DNA from: Niveispirillum irakense DSM 11586
Lineage (GTDB): Bacteria; Pseudomonadota; Alphaproteobacteria; Azospirillales; Azospirillaceae
Length of the DNA stretch: 64,000 nucleotides
NCBI RefSeq assembly: GCF_000429645.1
Contig: NZ_AUCG01000016.1
Location: 558,001-622,000, forward strand
Direction: 5' to 3'
A program made the position numbers and the translations under genes. Positions 7,945-17,651 of this stretch are shown here, in pieces. The notes below the pieces were generated by a model. That model searched no databases. It saw only the letters and a list, made by a program, of their open reading frames with translations, and was not told the DNA's origin. Positions within the stretch are counted from its first letter, which is position 1. Every line of letters begins with the position of its first letter.

Positions 7945-8502
7945 ATGAGCCAATCCAACCCCCATGATCCGATCCAGTGGCATGGCACCACCATCATTTC
8001 CGTCCGCAAGGGCGGACAGGTGGTCATTGCCGGCGATGGCCAGGTTTCCATGGGCCAGACCGTGATGAAATCCAACGCCCGCAAGGTGCGCCGCCTGGCC
8101 GGCGGATCGGTGATGGCCGGTTTCGCCGGTGCCACCGCCGATGCCTTTGCCTTGTTCGAGCGGCTGGAAGCCAAGCTGGAACAGCATCCCGGCCAGTTGA
8201 CCCGTGCGGCGGTGGAAATGGCCAAGGATTGGCGCACCGACCGTTACCTGCGCCGGCTGGAAGCCCTGATGGCCGTGGCGGACAAGGATGTCTCCCTGGT
8301 CATCACCGGCAATGGCGATGTGCTGGAGCCGGAGGACGGCATTATCGGCATCGGTTCCGGCGGCTCATACGCGCTGGCCGCCGCCCGCGCCCTGATTGAT
8401 ATTGAAGGGCTGGACGCGGAAACCATCGCACGGCGGGCCATGAAGGTGGCCGGCGATATCTGCGTCTATACCAACCATTCCGTCACGCTGGAGAAGATGT
8501 GA
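7945..8502 (+). CDS. hslV: HslV, ATP-dependent protease subunit
   Basis: Proteolytic subunit of the HslUV (ClpYQ) protease, a threonine peptidase forming a double hexamer in the cytosol. The sequence [13 protein letters not shown] contains the nucleophile threonine exposed after removal of the leader, followed by the family blocks [14 protein letters not shown] and [14 protein letters not shown]. Length (185 aa) is normal. The stop codon abuts hslU, so the two subunits are made from one message. Expression in this family is usually heat-shock controlled; no clear heat-shock promoter was identified in the 77-bp gap upstream. Confidence 0.97.
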   Translation: MSQSNPHDPIQWHGTTIISVRKGGQVVIAGDGQVSMGQTVMKSNARKVRRLAGGSVMAGFAGATADAFALFERLEAKLEQHPGQLTRAAVEMAKDWRTDRYLRRLEALMAVADKDVSLVITGNGDVLEPEDGIIGIGSGGSYALAAARALIDIEGLDAETIARRAMKVAGDICVYTNHSVTLEKM

Positions 8503-8507
8503 CCGCC

Positions 8508-9830
8508 ATGAGCACGACGACCGCCTTCTCCCCGCGTGAGATCGTATCCGAACTGGACCGCTATATTGTCGGCCAGAATGAGGCCAAGCGCGCCGTTGCC
8601 ATTGCGCTGCGCAACCGCTGGCGCCGCCAGCAGTTGGATGCCGGATTGAAGGATGAGGTTCTGCCCAAGAACATCCTGATGATCGGCCCCACCGGTGTCG
8701 GCAAAACCGAAATCGCCCGCCGTCTGGCCAAGCTGGCCAATGCCCCCTTCCTGAAGGTGGAAGCCACCAAATTCACTGAGGTCGGTTATGTCGGCCGCGA
8801 TGTGGAACAGATCGTCCGCGATCTGGTGGAGGTTGCCATCGGCCTGTCGCGCACCCGCCTGCGCAAGGAAGTGGAAGCCAAGGCCGAACTGGCGGCGGAA
8901 GAACGGGTGCTGGATGCGCTGGTCGGCAATGGCGCCTCCCCCGATACCCGCGCCAAGTTCCGCAAGATGCTGCGTGAAGGCAGCCTGAACGACAAGGAGA
9001 TCGAGATCCAGGTGGCCGACAATGCCGTGCCCGGCATGCCGACCCTGGATATTCCCGGCATGCCGGGTGCCCAGATGGGCATGGTCAATCTGGGCGATAT
9101 TTTCGGCAAGGCGTTCGGCGGCGGTCGCACCAAGACCCGCAAGATGAGCGTGTCGGAAAGCTACGAAGTGCTGATGGCGGAAGAGAGCGACAAGCTGCTG
9201 GATGCCGAGAAGGTGACGGCTGATGCCATCCATGCGGTGGAACAGAACGGCATCGTCTTCCTGGACGAGGTGGACAAGATCTGCGCCCGCAGCGAGGCGC
9301 GCGGCGGCGATGTCTCCCGCGAGGGCGTGCAGCGCGACCTGCTGCCGCTGATCGAGGGCACGACAGTGGCCACCAAGCATGGGCCGGTGAAGACCGACCA
9401 TATCCTGTTCATCGCGTCCGGCGCCTTCCACATCGCCAAGCCCAGCGACCTGCTGCCGGAATTGCAGGGCCGCCTGCCCATCCGCGTCAACCTGACCCCG
9501 CTGACCCAGGGTGATTTCCGCCGCATCCTGACGGAGCCGGAAGCCAGCCTGATCAAGCAATATGTGGCCTTGATGAAGACCGAAGAGGTGGAACTGGTCT
9601 TCGAGGATACCGCCATCGACGAACTGGCCCGGCTGGCAGCCGAGATCAACCGCACGGTAGAAAATATCGGCGCCCGCCGCCTGCATACGGTGCTGGAACG
9701 GCTGCTGGAGGAAATCAGCTTCTCCGCCACCGAAAAGGGCGGCCAGACCATCACGATTGATGCCGACTATGTCCGCCAGCAGTTGGACGGGCTGGCGCAG
9801 AATACCGACCTGTCCAAGTTCATCCTGTAA
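8508..9830 (+). CDS. hslU: HslU, AAA+ unfoldase of the HslUV protease
   Basis: ATPase that unfolds substrates and feeds them into HslV. Near residue 60 is Walker A GPTGVGKT, followed by an inserted I-domain (about 105-235), Walker [10 protein letters not shown], and the C-terminal sensor region ending in KFIL, the tail that docks into HslV. ATG at 8508 gives [13 protein letters not shown]; a GTG at 8499 overlaps the hslV stop and would add three residues, so either is possible. A terminator-like hairpin lies at 9961-9995. Confidence 0.97.
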   Translation: MSTTTAFSPREIVSELDRYIVGQNEAKRAVAIALRNRWRRQQLDAGLKDEVLPKNILMIGPTGVGKTEIARRLAKLANAPFLKVEATKFTEVGYVGRDVEQIVRDLVEVAIGLSRTRLRKEVEAKAELAAEERVLDALVGNGASPDTRAKFRKMLREGSLNDKEIEIQVADNAVPGMPTLDIPGMPGAQMGMVNLGDIFGKAFGGGRTKTRKMSVSESYEVLMAEESDKLLDAEKVTADAIHAVEQNGIVFLDEVDKICARSEARGGDVSREGVQRDLLPLIEGTTVATKHGPVKTDHILFIASGAFHIAKPSDLLPELQGRLPIRVNLTPLTQGDFRRILTEPEASLIKQYVALMKTEEVELVFEDTAIDELARLAAEINRTVENIGARRLHTVLERLLEEISFSATEKGGQTITIDADYVRQQLDGLAQNTDLSKFIL

Positions 9831-9878
9831 GGGGTTTGACAGGGGACGGGGCCGCCAAAAGCCCCATCCCTTGGGGTC

Positions 9879-9913
9879 TGTCAGGTTTAGGTGGGATCAA
9901 CCTACACCTGACG
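9879..9913. repeat. Short copy of a MITE-like palindromic element
   Basis: About 35 bp beginning TGTCAGGTTTAGGT and ending ACCTACACCTGAC, so the two ends are inverted repeats of each other. The same terminal sequence borders the longer elements at 18501-18650 and 51861-52007, but here the inner GC-rich palindrome is missing. It sits between hslU and the hairpin at 9961. Confidence 0.65.
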
Positions 9914-9960
9914 GACCTTAGAATCCCAAGCCGGAATAGGCATCATTACGATTACAAAAT

Positions 9961-9995
9961 AAACCCCAGTGGCAGATCAGGCCGCTGGGGTTTTT
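9961..9995. terminator. Rho-independent terminator after hslU
   Basis: AAACCCCAG and CTGGGGTTT form a nine-bp stem around a 15-base GC-rich loop, followed by a T run on the plus strand. The stem is flanked by A and T runs, so it may end transcription from both hslU and the convergent ABC transporter gene. Confidence 0.8.
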
Positions 9996-10035
9996 CATTG
10001 CGAATACGGAATGATAAAGGCAGGGGCGGCGTGCC

Positions 10036-11898
10036 TCACACCGCCACCATCTCCCCCTTCGCCCCGCTTTCCTGCTGGCGGGCCCACAGGGCGGCATAGG
10101 CACCGCCCTCGGCCAGCAGGTCGGCATGGCTGCCGCGTTCCACGATGCGACCGGCATCCAGCACGATAATCTCATCCGCATCCACCACGGTGGACAGGCG
10201 GTGGGCGATGACTAGGGTGGTGCGGCCGCGGGCGGCATCGGTCAGGGCAGCCTGGATTTCCCGCTCCGTATGGGTATCCAGCGCGCTGGTCGCTTCATCC
10301 AGGATCAGGATCGGCGGGTCCTTCAGCAGGGTGCGGGCAATCGCCACCCGCTGCTTTTCCCCGCCGGACAGTTTCAGCCCCCGTTCGCCCACCATCGTGT
10401 CCCAGCCATCCGGCAAGGCCTTGATGAAGTCCAGGATCTGCGCTGAGGCGGCCACCCGGTCCAGATCGGCCTGACTGGCACCGGTACGGCCATAGGCGAT
10501 GTTGTAACGGATCGTGTCGTTGAACAGCACCGTGTCCTGCGGGACGATGCCGATGGCAGCCCGCAGCGAGGTCTGCGTCACGTCGCGCACATCCTGCCCG
10601 TCGATCAGCACGGCGCCATCGGTCACGTCATAAAACCGGTAGAGCAGGCGGGACAGGGTGGATTTGCCGGCCCCGGTCGGTCCGACCACGGCCACGGTGC
10701 GACCGGCAGGCACGGCCAGATCGATCCCTTTCAGGATCGGGCGGCGGGCATCATAGGCGAAATGCACATCGCGGAACCGGATGGCACCACCCTGGGGGGC
10801 CAGGGCAGGCGCGCCCGGCTTATCCTCCACCTCCCGATCCACGGTCAGCAGTTCGAACATCCGCTCCATATCGTTCAGCGACTCGCGGATGCCGCGATAG
10901 ACGAAACCGAAAATATTCAGCGGCTGGTAAAGCTGCAAAAGATAGGTGTTCACCAGCACGAAATCGCCAATGGTAAGCTGGCCGGCCACAATCCCCGCCG
11001 CCGCCATCCACATCACCGCCACCACGCCGACCGCGATGATGATGCCCTGGCCCACATTCAGCAGGGAGAGGGAGGATTGGGTGCGGACGGCCGCATCCTC
11101 ATAGACCCGCAGCGCCTTGTCATAACGGTTGGCCTCGAACGCCTCGTTGCCGAAATATTTCACCGTCTCGTAATTCAGCAGCGTGTCGATGGCCTTGGCA
11201 TTGGCGCTGGTATCGGCATCCAGCATCTGCCGGCGGATGCGGGTACGCCAGTTGGTGACCGTGATCGTGTAGGTGATGTAAAGCGCGACCGTGCCGAAGG
11301 TGACGGCGGCGAAACGGAAATCGAACAATTTCCACAAGATGCCCGTGACCAGCAGGATTTCCAGCAGGGTCGGCAGCACATTGAACAGGGACGTGCTGAG
11401 CAGGCTGTCGATGGATTTCGTCCCCCGCTCCACAATGCGGGACAGGCCGCCGGTCTGGCGTTCCAGGTGGAAGCGCAGCGACAGGGCGTGCAGATGGCGG
11501 AAGACATTCAGCGCCGCCACCCGCATGGCGCGCTGGCTGACCCGCTCAAACACGGCGTCGCGCAATTCCCCGAACGCCAGGCTCAAAACCCGCGCCAGCC
11601 CATAGGCCAGGATAAAGCCCAGCGGGATGGCCACAGCCGGGTTGGCTGCGGCGGCCTGGGCCACCCCTTCCGGCGACAGGGTATCAACCGCACCCTTGTA
11701 CCAGATGGGCACCGTGACGTTGGCCCCCTTGGCCGCAGCCAGGAACAGCAGCGCCACCACCACCCGCACCTTCATGCCCGTCTGCCCTACCGGCCACAGA
11801 TAGGGCAGCAGGCGTTTCAGCACCTGACCATCGGTCAGACGGGTACGATTGCCGCGATCGGCATTCTGGGTGCCGCTGGGGCGGTCGTGACGGCGCAT
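10036..11898 (-). CDS. ABC exporter of the ATM1/HMT1 type (fused permease-ATPase)
   Basis: A 620-residue half-transporter. The first about 340 residues are a six-helix type 1 exporter membrane domain. The ATPase domain carries Walker A GPTGAGKST, the LSGGEKQRVAIARTLL signature, Walker B ILILDEATSALD and the H-loop IAHRLSTV. Sequence such as IVPQDTVLFNDTIRYNIAYG and DTLLNYETVKYFGNE is typical of ATM1-like proteins, which export glutathione-linked sulfur or heavy-metal conjugates. The ATG at 11898 was taken because sequence upstream in the same frame is low-complexity Pro/Arg. It acts as a homodimer and stands alone, convergent with hslU and divergent from upp. Confidence 0.92.
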   Translation of the reverse strand: MRRHDRPSGTQNADRGNRTRLTDGQVLKRLLPYLWPVGQTGMKVRVVVALLFLAAAKGANVTVPIWYKGAVDTLSPEGVAQAAAANPAVAIPLGFILAYGLARVLSLAFGELRDAVFERVSQRAMRVAALNVFRHLHALSLRFHLERQTGGLSRIVERGTKSIDSLLSTSLFNVLPTLLEILLVTGILWKLFDFRFAAVTFGTVALYITYTITVTNWRTRIRRQMLDADTSANAKAIDTLLNYETVKYFGNEAFEANRYDKALRVYEDAAVRTQSSLSLLNVGQGIIIAVGVVAVMWMAAAGIVAGQLTIGDFVLVNTYLLQLYQPLNIFGFVYRGIRESLNDMERMFELLTVDREVEDKPGAPALAPQGGAIRFRDVHFAYDARRPILKGIDLAVPAGRTVAVVGPTGAGKSTLSRLLYRFYDVTDGAVLIDGQDVRDVTQTSLRAAIGIVPQDTVLFNDTIRYNIAYGRTGASQADLDRVAASAQILDFIKALPDGWDTMVGERGLKLSGGEKQRVAIARTLLKDPPILILDEATSALDTHTEREIQAALTDAARGRTTLVIAHRLSTVVDADEIIVLDAGRIVERGSHADLLAEGGAYAALWARQQESGAKGEMVAV

Positions 11899-12142
11899 GG
11901 GGACTTTCCGGGGAACCGGGACGGGCGGGGGTGAGGCCAAAGAATATGGGCCATAACCCGCCGCCGGCACAGCCCATGGTGGCTGCGCGGCTGCCGCCCG
12001 CCGGGCGCAGGGGTCGGCCACGGGCACGGATGCGCCCGCCCGGCGCCTGAAGGGATGGATATGCCGCGCATCTGGACGCTGACGCTGGCGGCATCACTCG
12101 CTATGCTGGGCTTATCCTTCAAAGAGCTTGAGCCCGGTGGCC

Positions 12143-12787
12143 ATGACGACCGACCTGCCCAACCTGCATGTGCTGACCCACCCGCTGATCCAGCACAAGC
12201 TGTCGCATATGCGCGATAAGAACCGCTCCACCATGGGTTTCCGCCAGTTGCTGCGGGAGATCGCCCTGCTGATGGGGTATGAGATCACGCGCGACCTGCC
12301 CATGACGACGGAGCGGATTGAAACACCGCTCTGCCCGATGGATGCGCCCGTGATCGAGGGGCGCAAACTGGCCGTGGTGCCTATCCTGCGCGCCGGCCTG
12401 GTGATGGCGGAAGGGCTGCTGGAACTGGTGCCGGCAGCCCGCGAAGGCCATATCGGCCTTTACCGCGACCATGAAACCAAGCGGCCGGTAGAATATCTGG
12501 TCAAGCTGCCGGACCCGGTGGGCCGCATCTTCATCCTGGTCGATCCGATGCTGGCCACCGGCTATTCCGCCGTCCACGCCGTGGATGTGCTGAACCGCCA
12601 TGGCGTGGCGGACAGCCAGATCCGCTTCATGGCCCTGGTTTCCGCCCCCGAAGGGGTCAAGGTGTTCCACCAGCACCATCCCGATGTGCCGGTCTTCACC
12701 GCCGCCCTGGACAGCCACCTGAACGATGATTCCTACATCGTGCCCGGCCTGGGCGATGCGGGTGACCGGCTGTTCGGCACGAAATAA
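12143..12787 (+). CDS. upp: Uracil phosphoribosyltransferase
   Basis: Converts uracil and PRPP to UMP (pyrimidine salvage), in the cytosol. The 214-residue protein has the PRPP-binding loop [13 protein letters not shown] and the uracil-binding C-terminus [18 protein letters not shown] typical of the family. ATG at 12143 gives the normal N-terminus; an in-frame TTG at 12128 is less likely. The gene is single, divergent from the ABC exporter, and convergent with the nucleosidase gene 15 bp downstream. Confidence 0.97.
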   Translation: MTTDLPNLHVLTHPLIQHKLSHMRDKNRSTMGFRQLLREIALLMGYEITRDLPMTTERIETPLCPMDAPVIEGRKLAVVPILRAGLVMAEGLLELVPAAREGHIGLYRDHETKRPVEYLVKLPDPVGRIFILVDPMLATGYSAVHAVDVLNRHGVADSQIRFMALVSAPEGVKVFHQHHPDVPVFTAALDSHLNDDSYIVPGLGDAGDRLFGTK

Positions 12788-12802
12788 GGGGCTTTCCGCC
12801 TT

Positions 12803-13723
12803 TTACGGGGCCGGCATCGCCTTGACGAAGCCGGTCACCACCTTGGCCGCGTTGGCAGCGGCCAGGTTTAAGAAAATCCTGAACCGGTTTTCATCCGGAT
12901 CGGCGCCGGCCAGATCGGACACGGACCGGAAGATGATGAAGGGGACGCCGTTCTGTTCCGCCACCAGGGCAACGGCGGAGGATTCCATATCCACCACCCG
13001 CGCCTGCATGGTGGCGAACAGATATTCCCGCCAGGCCGCATTATCCATGAAGGCCGGGCCGGAGACGGCATTGCCGCCCACCGTCGCCACCGGCTGGCGA
13101 TCCAGGCAATCCGTCTTGGTGGCACAGCGTTCCAGCGTGATGCCCGGCACCACCTTCCCGGCCAGGGCCAGCAGGTCAGCCGACGCCTCGAACCAGAATT
13201 TACGCTCCGGCTCCGCCTTGCCGGGCCGGCGGATATAGGCGTTGGAGGGCTGGATCACCCCCATGGGCGGATAGGGCAGGCTGGCCCAGCCCACAGGTGC
13301 CAGCTTTCCATCCGCCGTCTGGCGCACGATATGGCTTTCCAGATACTGGCCCCAGCGCTGCGGCACGCTGACATCACCAATATGCAGGCCGGGATCAACC
13401 CCGCCGGCAACGCCGCTGAAAACCAGGCTTTTCACGGCAAACCGGTCGAACAGCATCTGCGTCGTCATGGCCGCATTGACCATGCTGATCCCGCTTTGCA
13501 CCAGCACCACCGGCTTGCCGCCCAGCGTGCCGGTGGTGAAGCTGATGCCATGCTGGCTGTGGGTTTGCCTGTCCGCCGTCGCTGCCAGCAGCGCTTCCAT
13601 CTCCGGATCGAAGGCCGACATCACGGCGATGCGCGGTGTCTTGTCAACCGACTGGGCCTGGACAGCAGCGCCCGGCACCAGCAGGGCAAGGCACAGGGCA
13701 AGGGCGGCGGGCAGTTTCAGCAT
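12803..13723 (-). CDS. Exported nucleosidase/purine phosphorylase-family protein (MTAN-like)
   Basis: A 306-residue protein with a cleavable signal peptide (hydrophobic segment ending AVQAQS, about residue 24). The mature part starts IAVMSAFDPEMEAL, carries GVAGGVDPGLHIGDV for the base/ribose pocket, VVDMESSA with the ribose-binding Met-Glu, and RSVSDLAG with the catalytic-type Asp. Cytosolic MTA/SAH nucleosidases have the same motifs but no signal peptide and are about 230 aa, so this looks like a periplasmic variant with an insert at about residues 150-210. It may salvage nucleosides outside the inner membrane. It lies downstream of two exported DUF885 genes on the same strand. Confidence 0.85.
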   Translation of the reverse strand: MLKLPAALALCLALLVPGAAVQAQSVDKTPRIAVMSAFDPEMEALLAATADRQTHSQHGISFTTGTLGGKPVVLVQSGISMVNAAMTTQMLFDRFAVKSLVFSGVAGGVDPGLHIGDVSVPQRWGQYLESHIVRQTADGKLAPVGWASLPYPPMGVIQPSNAYIRRPGKAEPERKFWFEASADLLALAGKVVPGITLERCATKTDCLDRQPVATVGGNAVSGPAFMDNAAWREYLFATMQARVVDMESSAVALVAEQNGVPFIIFRSVSDLAGADPDENRFRIFLNLAAANAAKVVTGFVKAMPAP

Positions 13724-13777
13724 GCGTCGGTCCTTGGGGAAAGTAGGTGTCGGGGAAGGCGGTGTCGGATGCCTATA

Positions 13778-15640
13778 TCACTTCACCGAAGCGATCCAGG
13801 CATCCACCTGTTCGCCCAGGATATCCAGGGGTACCGCACCGGTGCGCAGCACCACCTCATGGAAGCCTTTCAGGTCGAATTTGGCACCCAATTCCCGGCG
13901 GGCCTTGTCGCGCAGTTCCATGATGCGGAGCATGCCGACATAATAGCTGGTGGCCTGACCGGGATTGACGATGTAGCGATCCACTTCCCGGATCACCTGA
14001 TCCCGGTTCAGCGGCGTGTTGGCGACGAAATAATCCACCGCCTGTTCGCGGGTCCATTTCTTGGCATGGATGCCGCTATCCACCACCAGCCGCACGGCGC
14101 GCCAGATCTGGGTCGTCAACCGGCCGAAATCGGCATAGGGGTCCTGGTAGAAACCCTGCTCCTTGGGCAGCATCTCCGAATAGAGGCCCCAGCCCTCGGT
14201 ATAAGCGCCATAGAAGCCGAAGCGGCGGAAGCTGGGCACATCGTCCCCCAGTTCCTGCGCGATGGCGATCTGCATGTGATGGCCGGGAATGCCCTCATGA
14301 TAGATGATGGCGTCGGACTGCCATTTCGCCATTTCCCGCATATCGGCCAGATTGGCGTAGAAGATGCCGGGCCGCGAGCCATCCGGGGAGGGCTGGTTAT
14401 AGAAGGCCGGCGGGGCCGATTTTTCCCGATAGGCTTCCACCCGCTTCACCACCAGCGGCGCCTTGGGCTTGGTGATGAACCATTCATCCAGCCGGGCGGT
14501 GAATTCAGCCAGGATCTTCTCGCAATGGGCCAGATAGGCCGCACGCCCGGCATCATCATTGCTGAAGTAGAATTTCGGGTCGGTGCGCAGATGATGGAAA
14601 AATTCCGGCAGCGTGCCTTTGAATTCCACCTTGCGCATGATGGTCTGCATTTCCTTTTGCAGTTCGGCCACATGCTTCAGGCCCAGTTCATGGATCTGGT
14701 TGGGTGTCAGGTCGGTGGTGGTGTCCTGCTTCACCACGAAGCGATAATAGGTTGCCCCGTCCGGCAACTTCCAGACGCCATCTTCCTGGGTGGCTTGGGC
14801 TTCCAGCTTCCCGGCGGCCACATCCAGCGCCTCATAGGCGGGCTTCACCTTCTCCACCAGGATGCGGGCGGCTTCGGCCACCAGCTTGTCCTTCTCGGCC
14901 TGGGGAATGTCCAGGGCTGTGACCTTGCCCTTGAAATCGGCATAAAGGGCGCTGTCCGCGCCGCCATCGAACGGTGCGCCGGTAATGACGGACCGGATAT
15001 CCGGGCGCATCTTGGTCAGGGAGAATTTGGGCGGGATGATGCCCTTGGCCGCGCTGTCATAGCCCCGGTCGATGGTCTGCTGGATCACGCGGGGGATGCC
15101 TTCCAGCCGGGCCAGATAGGCCCGCGCATCACCGATATCCGCGATATCATGGGCATTGGCCAGGAAGCTGGGGATGCCGGTATGGCGCCCGCCCAGATGG
15201 TTCAGCGGATAGCCATAGGGCCGCCATTGCAGGGCGGCGATTTCCAGCTCGCACCGGTTCTCAAACAACCGGTAATTCAGTTTGGCCGCCGGCGGCAGCC
15301 GGGCCGGGTCCCAACCCTGGCGCAGCAGCTTCAGCGCCGTGCGCGTGCGCTCCACCGCCAGCGCGGCGAAGGCGTCGCTGTCATCGTCCCAGCGGTCATA
15401 ATTGGTCTTGCGGCCCAGATAGGTCTGCATCTCCGGGGAGAGCGACACCCCGGCCTCGAACACTTCTTCCAGGAAGGCGTTCAGGGCCGTCACATCATCC
15501 TTGGTCTTGGGCGTGGCTGCAGGCGACAGGGTAAGCGGGCCAAGGCCCGACTGGGCCAGGGCGGCGGGCAAGCCACCGGCCACCAAGGCAAGCGTGGCCG
15601 CAGCCCCCAGCAGGGTACGGCGGGAAAACGACTCAGACAT
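13778..15640 (-). CDS. DUF885 family exported metallohydrolase-like protein (copy B)
   Basis: A 620-residue protein with a twin-arginine signal (SFSRRTLLGAAATL, cleavage near LAQS). The conserved block YHEGIPGHHMQIAIAQEL matches the HEGxPGHH motif of DUF885, a probable zinc-dependent peptidase family. It is a clear paralogue of the next gene upstream (15677-17539): same length, same motif, and close matches such as GWGLYSE and YVGM/YIGL near the C-terminus. Cytoplasmic folding before Tat export fits a metal-bound protein. The two copies are 36 bp apart and probably form one transcript. The substrate is not known from sequence. Confidence 0.9.
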   Translation of the reverse strand: MSESFSRRTLLGAAATLALVAGGLPAALAQSGLGPLTLSPAATPKTKDDVTALNAFLEEVFEAGVSLSPEMQTYLGRKTNYDRWDDDSDAFAALAVERTRTALKLLRQGWDPARLPPAAKLNYRLFENRCELEIAALQWRPYGYPLNHLGGRHTGIPSFLANAHDIADIGDARAYLARLEGIPRVIQQTIDRGYDSAAKGIIPPKFSLTKMRPDIRSVITGAPFDGGADSALYADFKGKVTALDIPQAEKDKLVAEAARILVEKVKPAYEALDVAAGKLEAQATQEDGVWKLPDGATYYRFVVKQDTTTDLTPNQIHELGLKHVAELQKEMQTIMRKVEFKGTLPEFFHHLRTDPKFYFSNDDAGRAAYLAHCEKILAEFTARLDEWFITKPKAPLVVKRVEAYREKSAPPAFYNQPSPDGSRPGIFYANLADMREMAKWQSDAIIYHEGIPGHHMQIAIAQELGDDVPSFRRFGFYGAYTEGWGLYSEMLPKEQGFYQDPYADFGRLTTQIWRAVRLVVDSGIHAKKWTREQAVDYFVANTPLNRDQVIREVDRYIVNPGQATSYYVGMLRIMELRDKARRELGAKFDLKGFHEVVLRTGAVPLDILGEQVDAWIASVK

Positions 15641-15676
15641 GGATTGCCTCGCTGACAGTTTGTTATAGGCCGCGCT

Positions 15677-17539
15677 TTACGCTTTGCGGCCATTGATCCA
15701 GCCATCCACCACCTGTTCCAGCACCGACAAGGGCACCGACCCATTGGCCAGGATGGCATCGTGGAACCCCTTCATATCAAAGGAAGGCCCCAGTTCCTTC
15801 TTCGCTTTTTCCCGCAATTCCAGCACCTTGCGCAGCCCGATATAATAGGCGCAGGCCTGTCCTGGATAGACGATGTAGCGATCGACCTCCCGTTCCGCCA
15901 CTTCGCGCGTGAAGGCGGTATTGCGGGTGAAATAGTCTATCGCCTGCTGGCGTGACCATTTTTTCACATGGATGCCGGTATCCAGCACCAGCCGGATGGC
16001 GCGCCATAACTCAAAGGTCAGGCGGCCGAAATCGGAATAGGGATCTTCATAGAAGCCCAGTTCCTTGGGCAGCCGTTCCGAATAAAGCCCCCAGCCCTCC
16101 ACATAGGCCGTGTGCATGTCATGCCGGCGGAAGGCGGGCAGGTTGGTGGCTTCCTGTGCCAGGGCGATCTGCATGTGATGGCCGGGAATGCCCTCGTGGA
16201 AGGCCAGAACCTCCATCTGCCAGATCGGCATTTCCTTCATGTTGGACAGGTTGACGTAATAAATGCCGGGGCGCGACCCGTCGCTGGCGGGGGGGGAATA
16301 GCGGGCAATGGTCTCGCTCGCCTCCCGATACCGTTCAAACCGCTGCACCACCAGGGGGGCCTTGGGCTTCAGGTTGAACTGCCCGTCCAGGGCGGCCTTC
16401 ACCTTTTCCAGGATGTGTGTGGCACCGTTGATATAGGCGGCATGGCCTTCATCGGTATCGGGGAAGTAAAAGCGCCCTTCTTCGCGCAGGAAGCGGTTGA
16501 AGGCCGCCATATCGCCGGTGAAGCCGACCTTATGCTTGATGGCGGCCATTTCGTCCTGGATACGCCGTACTTCCTGCAGGCCCAGGGCGTGAACGGTTTC
16601 CGGCTCCAGTTCCAGGGTCGTGTGGCTGCGCAGGCACCAGCGGTAATAATCCTCACCATCGGGCAGTTTCCACACCCCGTCGCGATCATCCGCCCGTGCC
16701 GCCAGCCCTTCCAGGCTCGTGGCCAGCCGCTGCCAGGCGGGGGCGAAAGCATCTTGCAGCGCGCCGCTTGCCTGGCGGGTCAAATCCTGCTTCTCCGCCT
16801 CCGGCAAGGGCAGGTCGGCGACCTTGCGGGCAAAACCCGCCAGCAGAGCACTGTCCGCTGCCGCATCCGGCTGGAAAGGCCGACCTGTCAGGACGTTGCG
16901 CACGGCCCCCAGGGTCTTTTCCACAGAAAAGCGGGGCGGGATCACGCCATTGGCGGCCCGTTCCTCCAGCGCCTGGATCAAGTGTCCCACCGGCTGGCCG
17001 ACGCTGCGGACACGCGCGATCCAGGCGCGCGCGCCTTGCCCATCCCGCACCGGATGGTATGTCGACAGCAGATCGACGATTTCCCCATGCCGACCATTGA
17101 AATGGTCAGCGGGATAGGAATTGCCCCGCCAGCGGGCAGCGGCCAACTTTTCCCCGGCCTGATATTCCCATAATTTCTTGTTCAGCCGTCCGGCGGGGGT
17201 CAGCCCGCCATCGGGGAAATCGCGATGCAGCCGATCCAGGGCGGCGGCCAGCACCCGGTCATTCTCGGCCAGGGCTGCTTCCGACCGGTCATCCCAGCCA
17301 TCCTGCGGCCCGCCCAGGCCCAGCCATGTCCGCATTTCCGGTGATCGGGCGGCGTCGGCGTCAAATTGTTCGGCAAAAAACCGGTCCAGTGCCGCATCCG
17401 GGCCGGTCGCCATGGTCTGCGCCTGCGCGATGCCGCGGCCCAGCATCATCCCGGCGGCAAGGGCGCCACATCCGGCCAGCAAACCCCGCCGGGTAAGGGG
17501 GCCATGCACCAATCGCTGCGGGGCATTGTGCTGGACCAT
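15677..17539 (-). CDS. DUF885 family exported metallohydrolase-like protein (copy A)
   Basis: A 620-residue paralogue of the gene at 13778. The N-terminus reads LTRRGLLAGCGALAAG, a twin-arginine signal with a hydrophobic core ending near AQAQT; a Cys inside the h-region might be lipidated but is not a good lipobox. The motif FHEGIPGHHMQIALAQE supplies the presumed metal ligands. The ATG at 17539 gives the same length as copy B; an upstream ATG at 17593 adds 18 unconserved residues. Two such genes in tandem suggest local duplication with divergence in substrate choice. Likely periplasmic peptidase; the biological role is unknown. Confidence 0.9.
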   Translation of the reverse strand: MVQHNAPQRLVHGPLTRRGLLAGCGALAAGMMLGRGIAQAQTMATGPDAALDRFFAEQFDADAARSPEMRTWLGLGGPQDGWDDRSEAALAENDRVLAAALDRLHRDFPDGGLTPAGRLNKKLWEYQAGEKLAAARWRGNSYPADHFNGRHGEIVDLLSTYHPVRDGQGARAWIARVRSVGQPVGHLIQALEERAANGVIPPRFSVEKTLGAVRNVLTGRPFQPDAAADSALLAGFARKVADLPLPEAEKQDLTRQASGALQDAFAPAWQRLATSLEGLAARADDRDGVWKLPDGEDYYRWCLRSHTTLELEPETVHALGLQEVRRIQDEMAAIKHKVGFTGDMAAFNRFLREEGRFYFPDTDEGHAAYINGATHILEKVKAALDGQFNLKPKAPLVVQRFERYREASETIARYSPPASDGSRPGIYYVNLSNMKEMPIWQMEVLAFHEGIPGHHMQIALAQEATNLPAFRRHDMHTAYVEGWGLYSERLPKELGFYEDPYSDFGRLTFELWRAIRLVLDTGIHVKKWSRQQAIDYFTRNTAFTREVAEREVDRYIVYPGQACAYYIGLRKVLELREKAKKELGPSFDMKGFHDAILANGSVPLSVLEQVVDGWINGRKA

Positions 17540-17651
17540 CGCCGATATCCCTTGCTGTCTCGCGGCACAGGACTTTGGCGCAGCACGGCCCATCCGGCAA
17601 GATGGCGTGAAGGCGACGGGCCTTTCAGGACCAACTGAAGCGGCCGTTTCT

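Noticed and set aside
13331-15655. 774-codon plus-strand frame
   Set aside because: It runs antisense to the DUF885 gene and to the nucleosidase; composition is typical of an antisense frame (high Gly, His, Gln).
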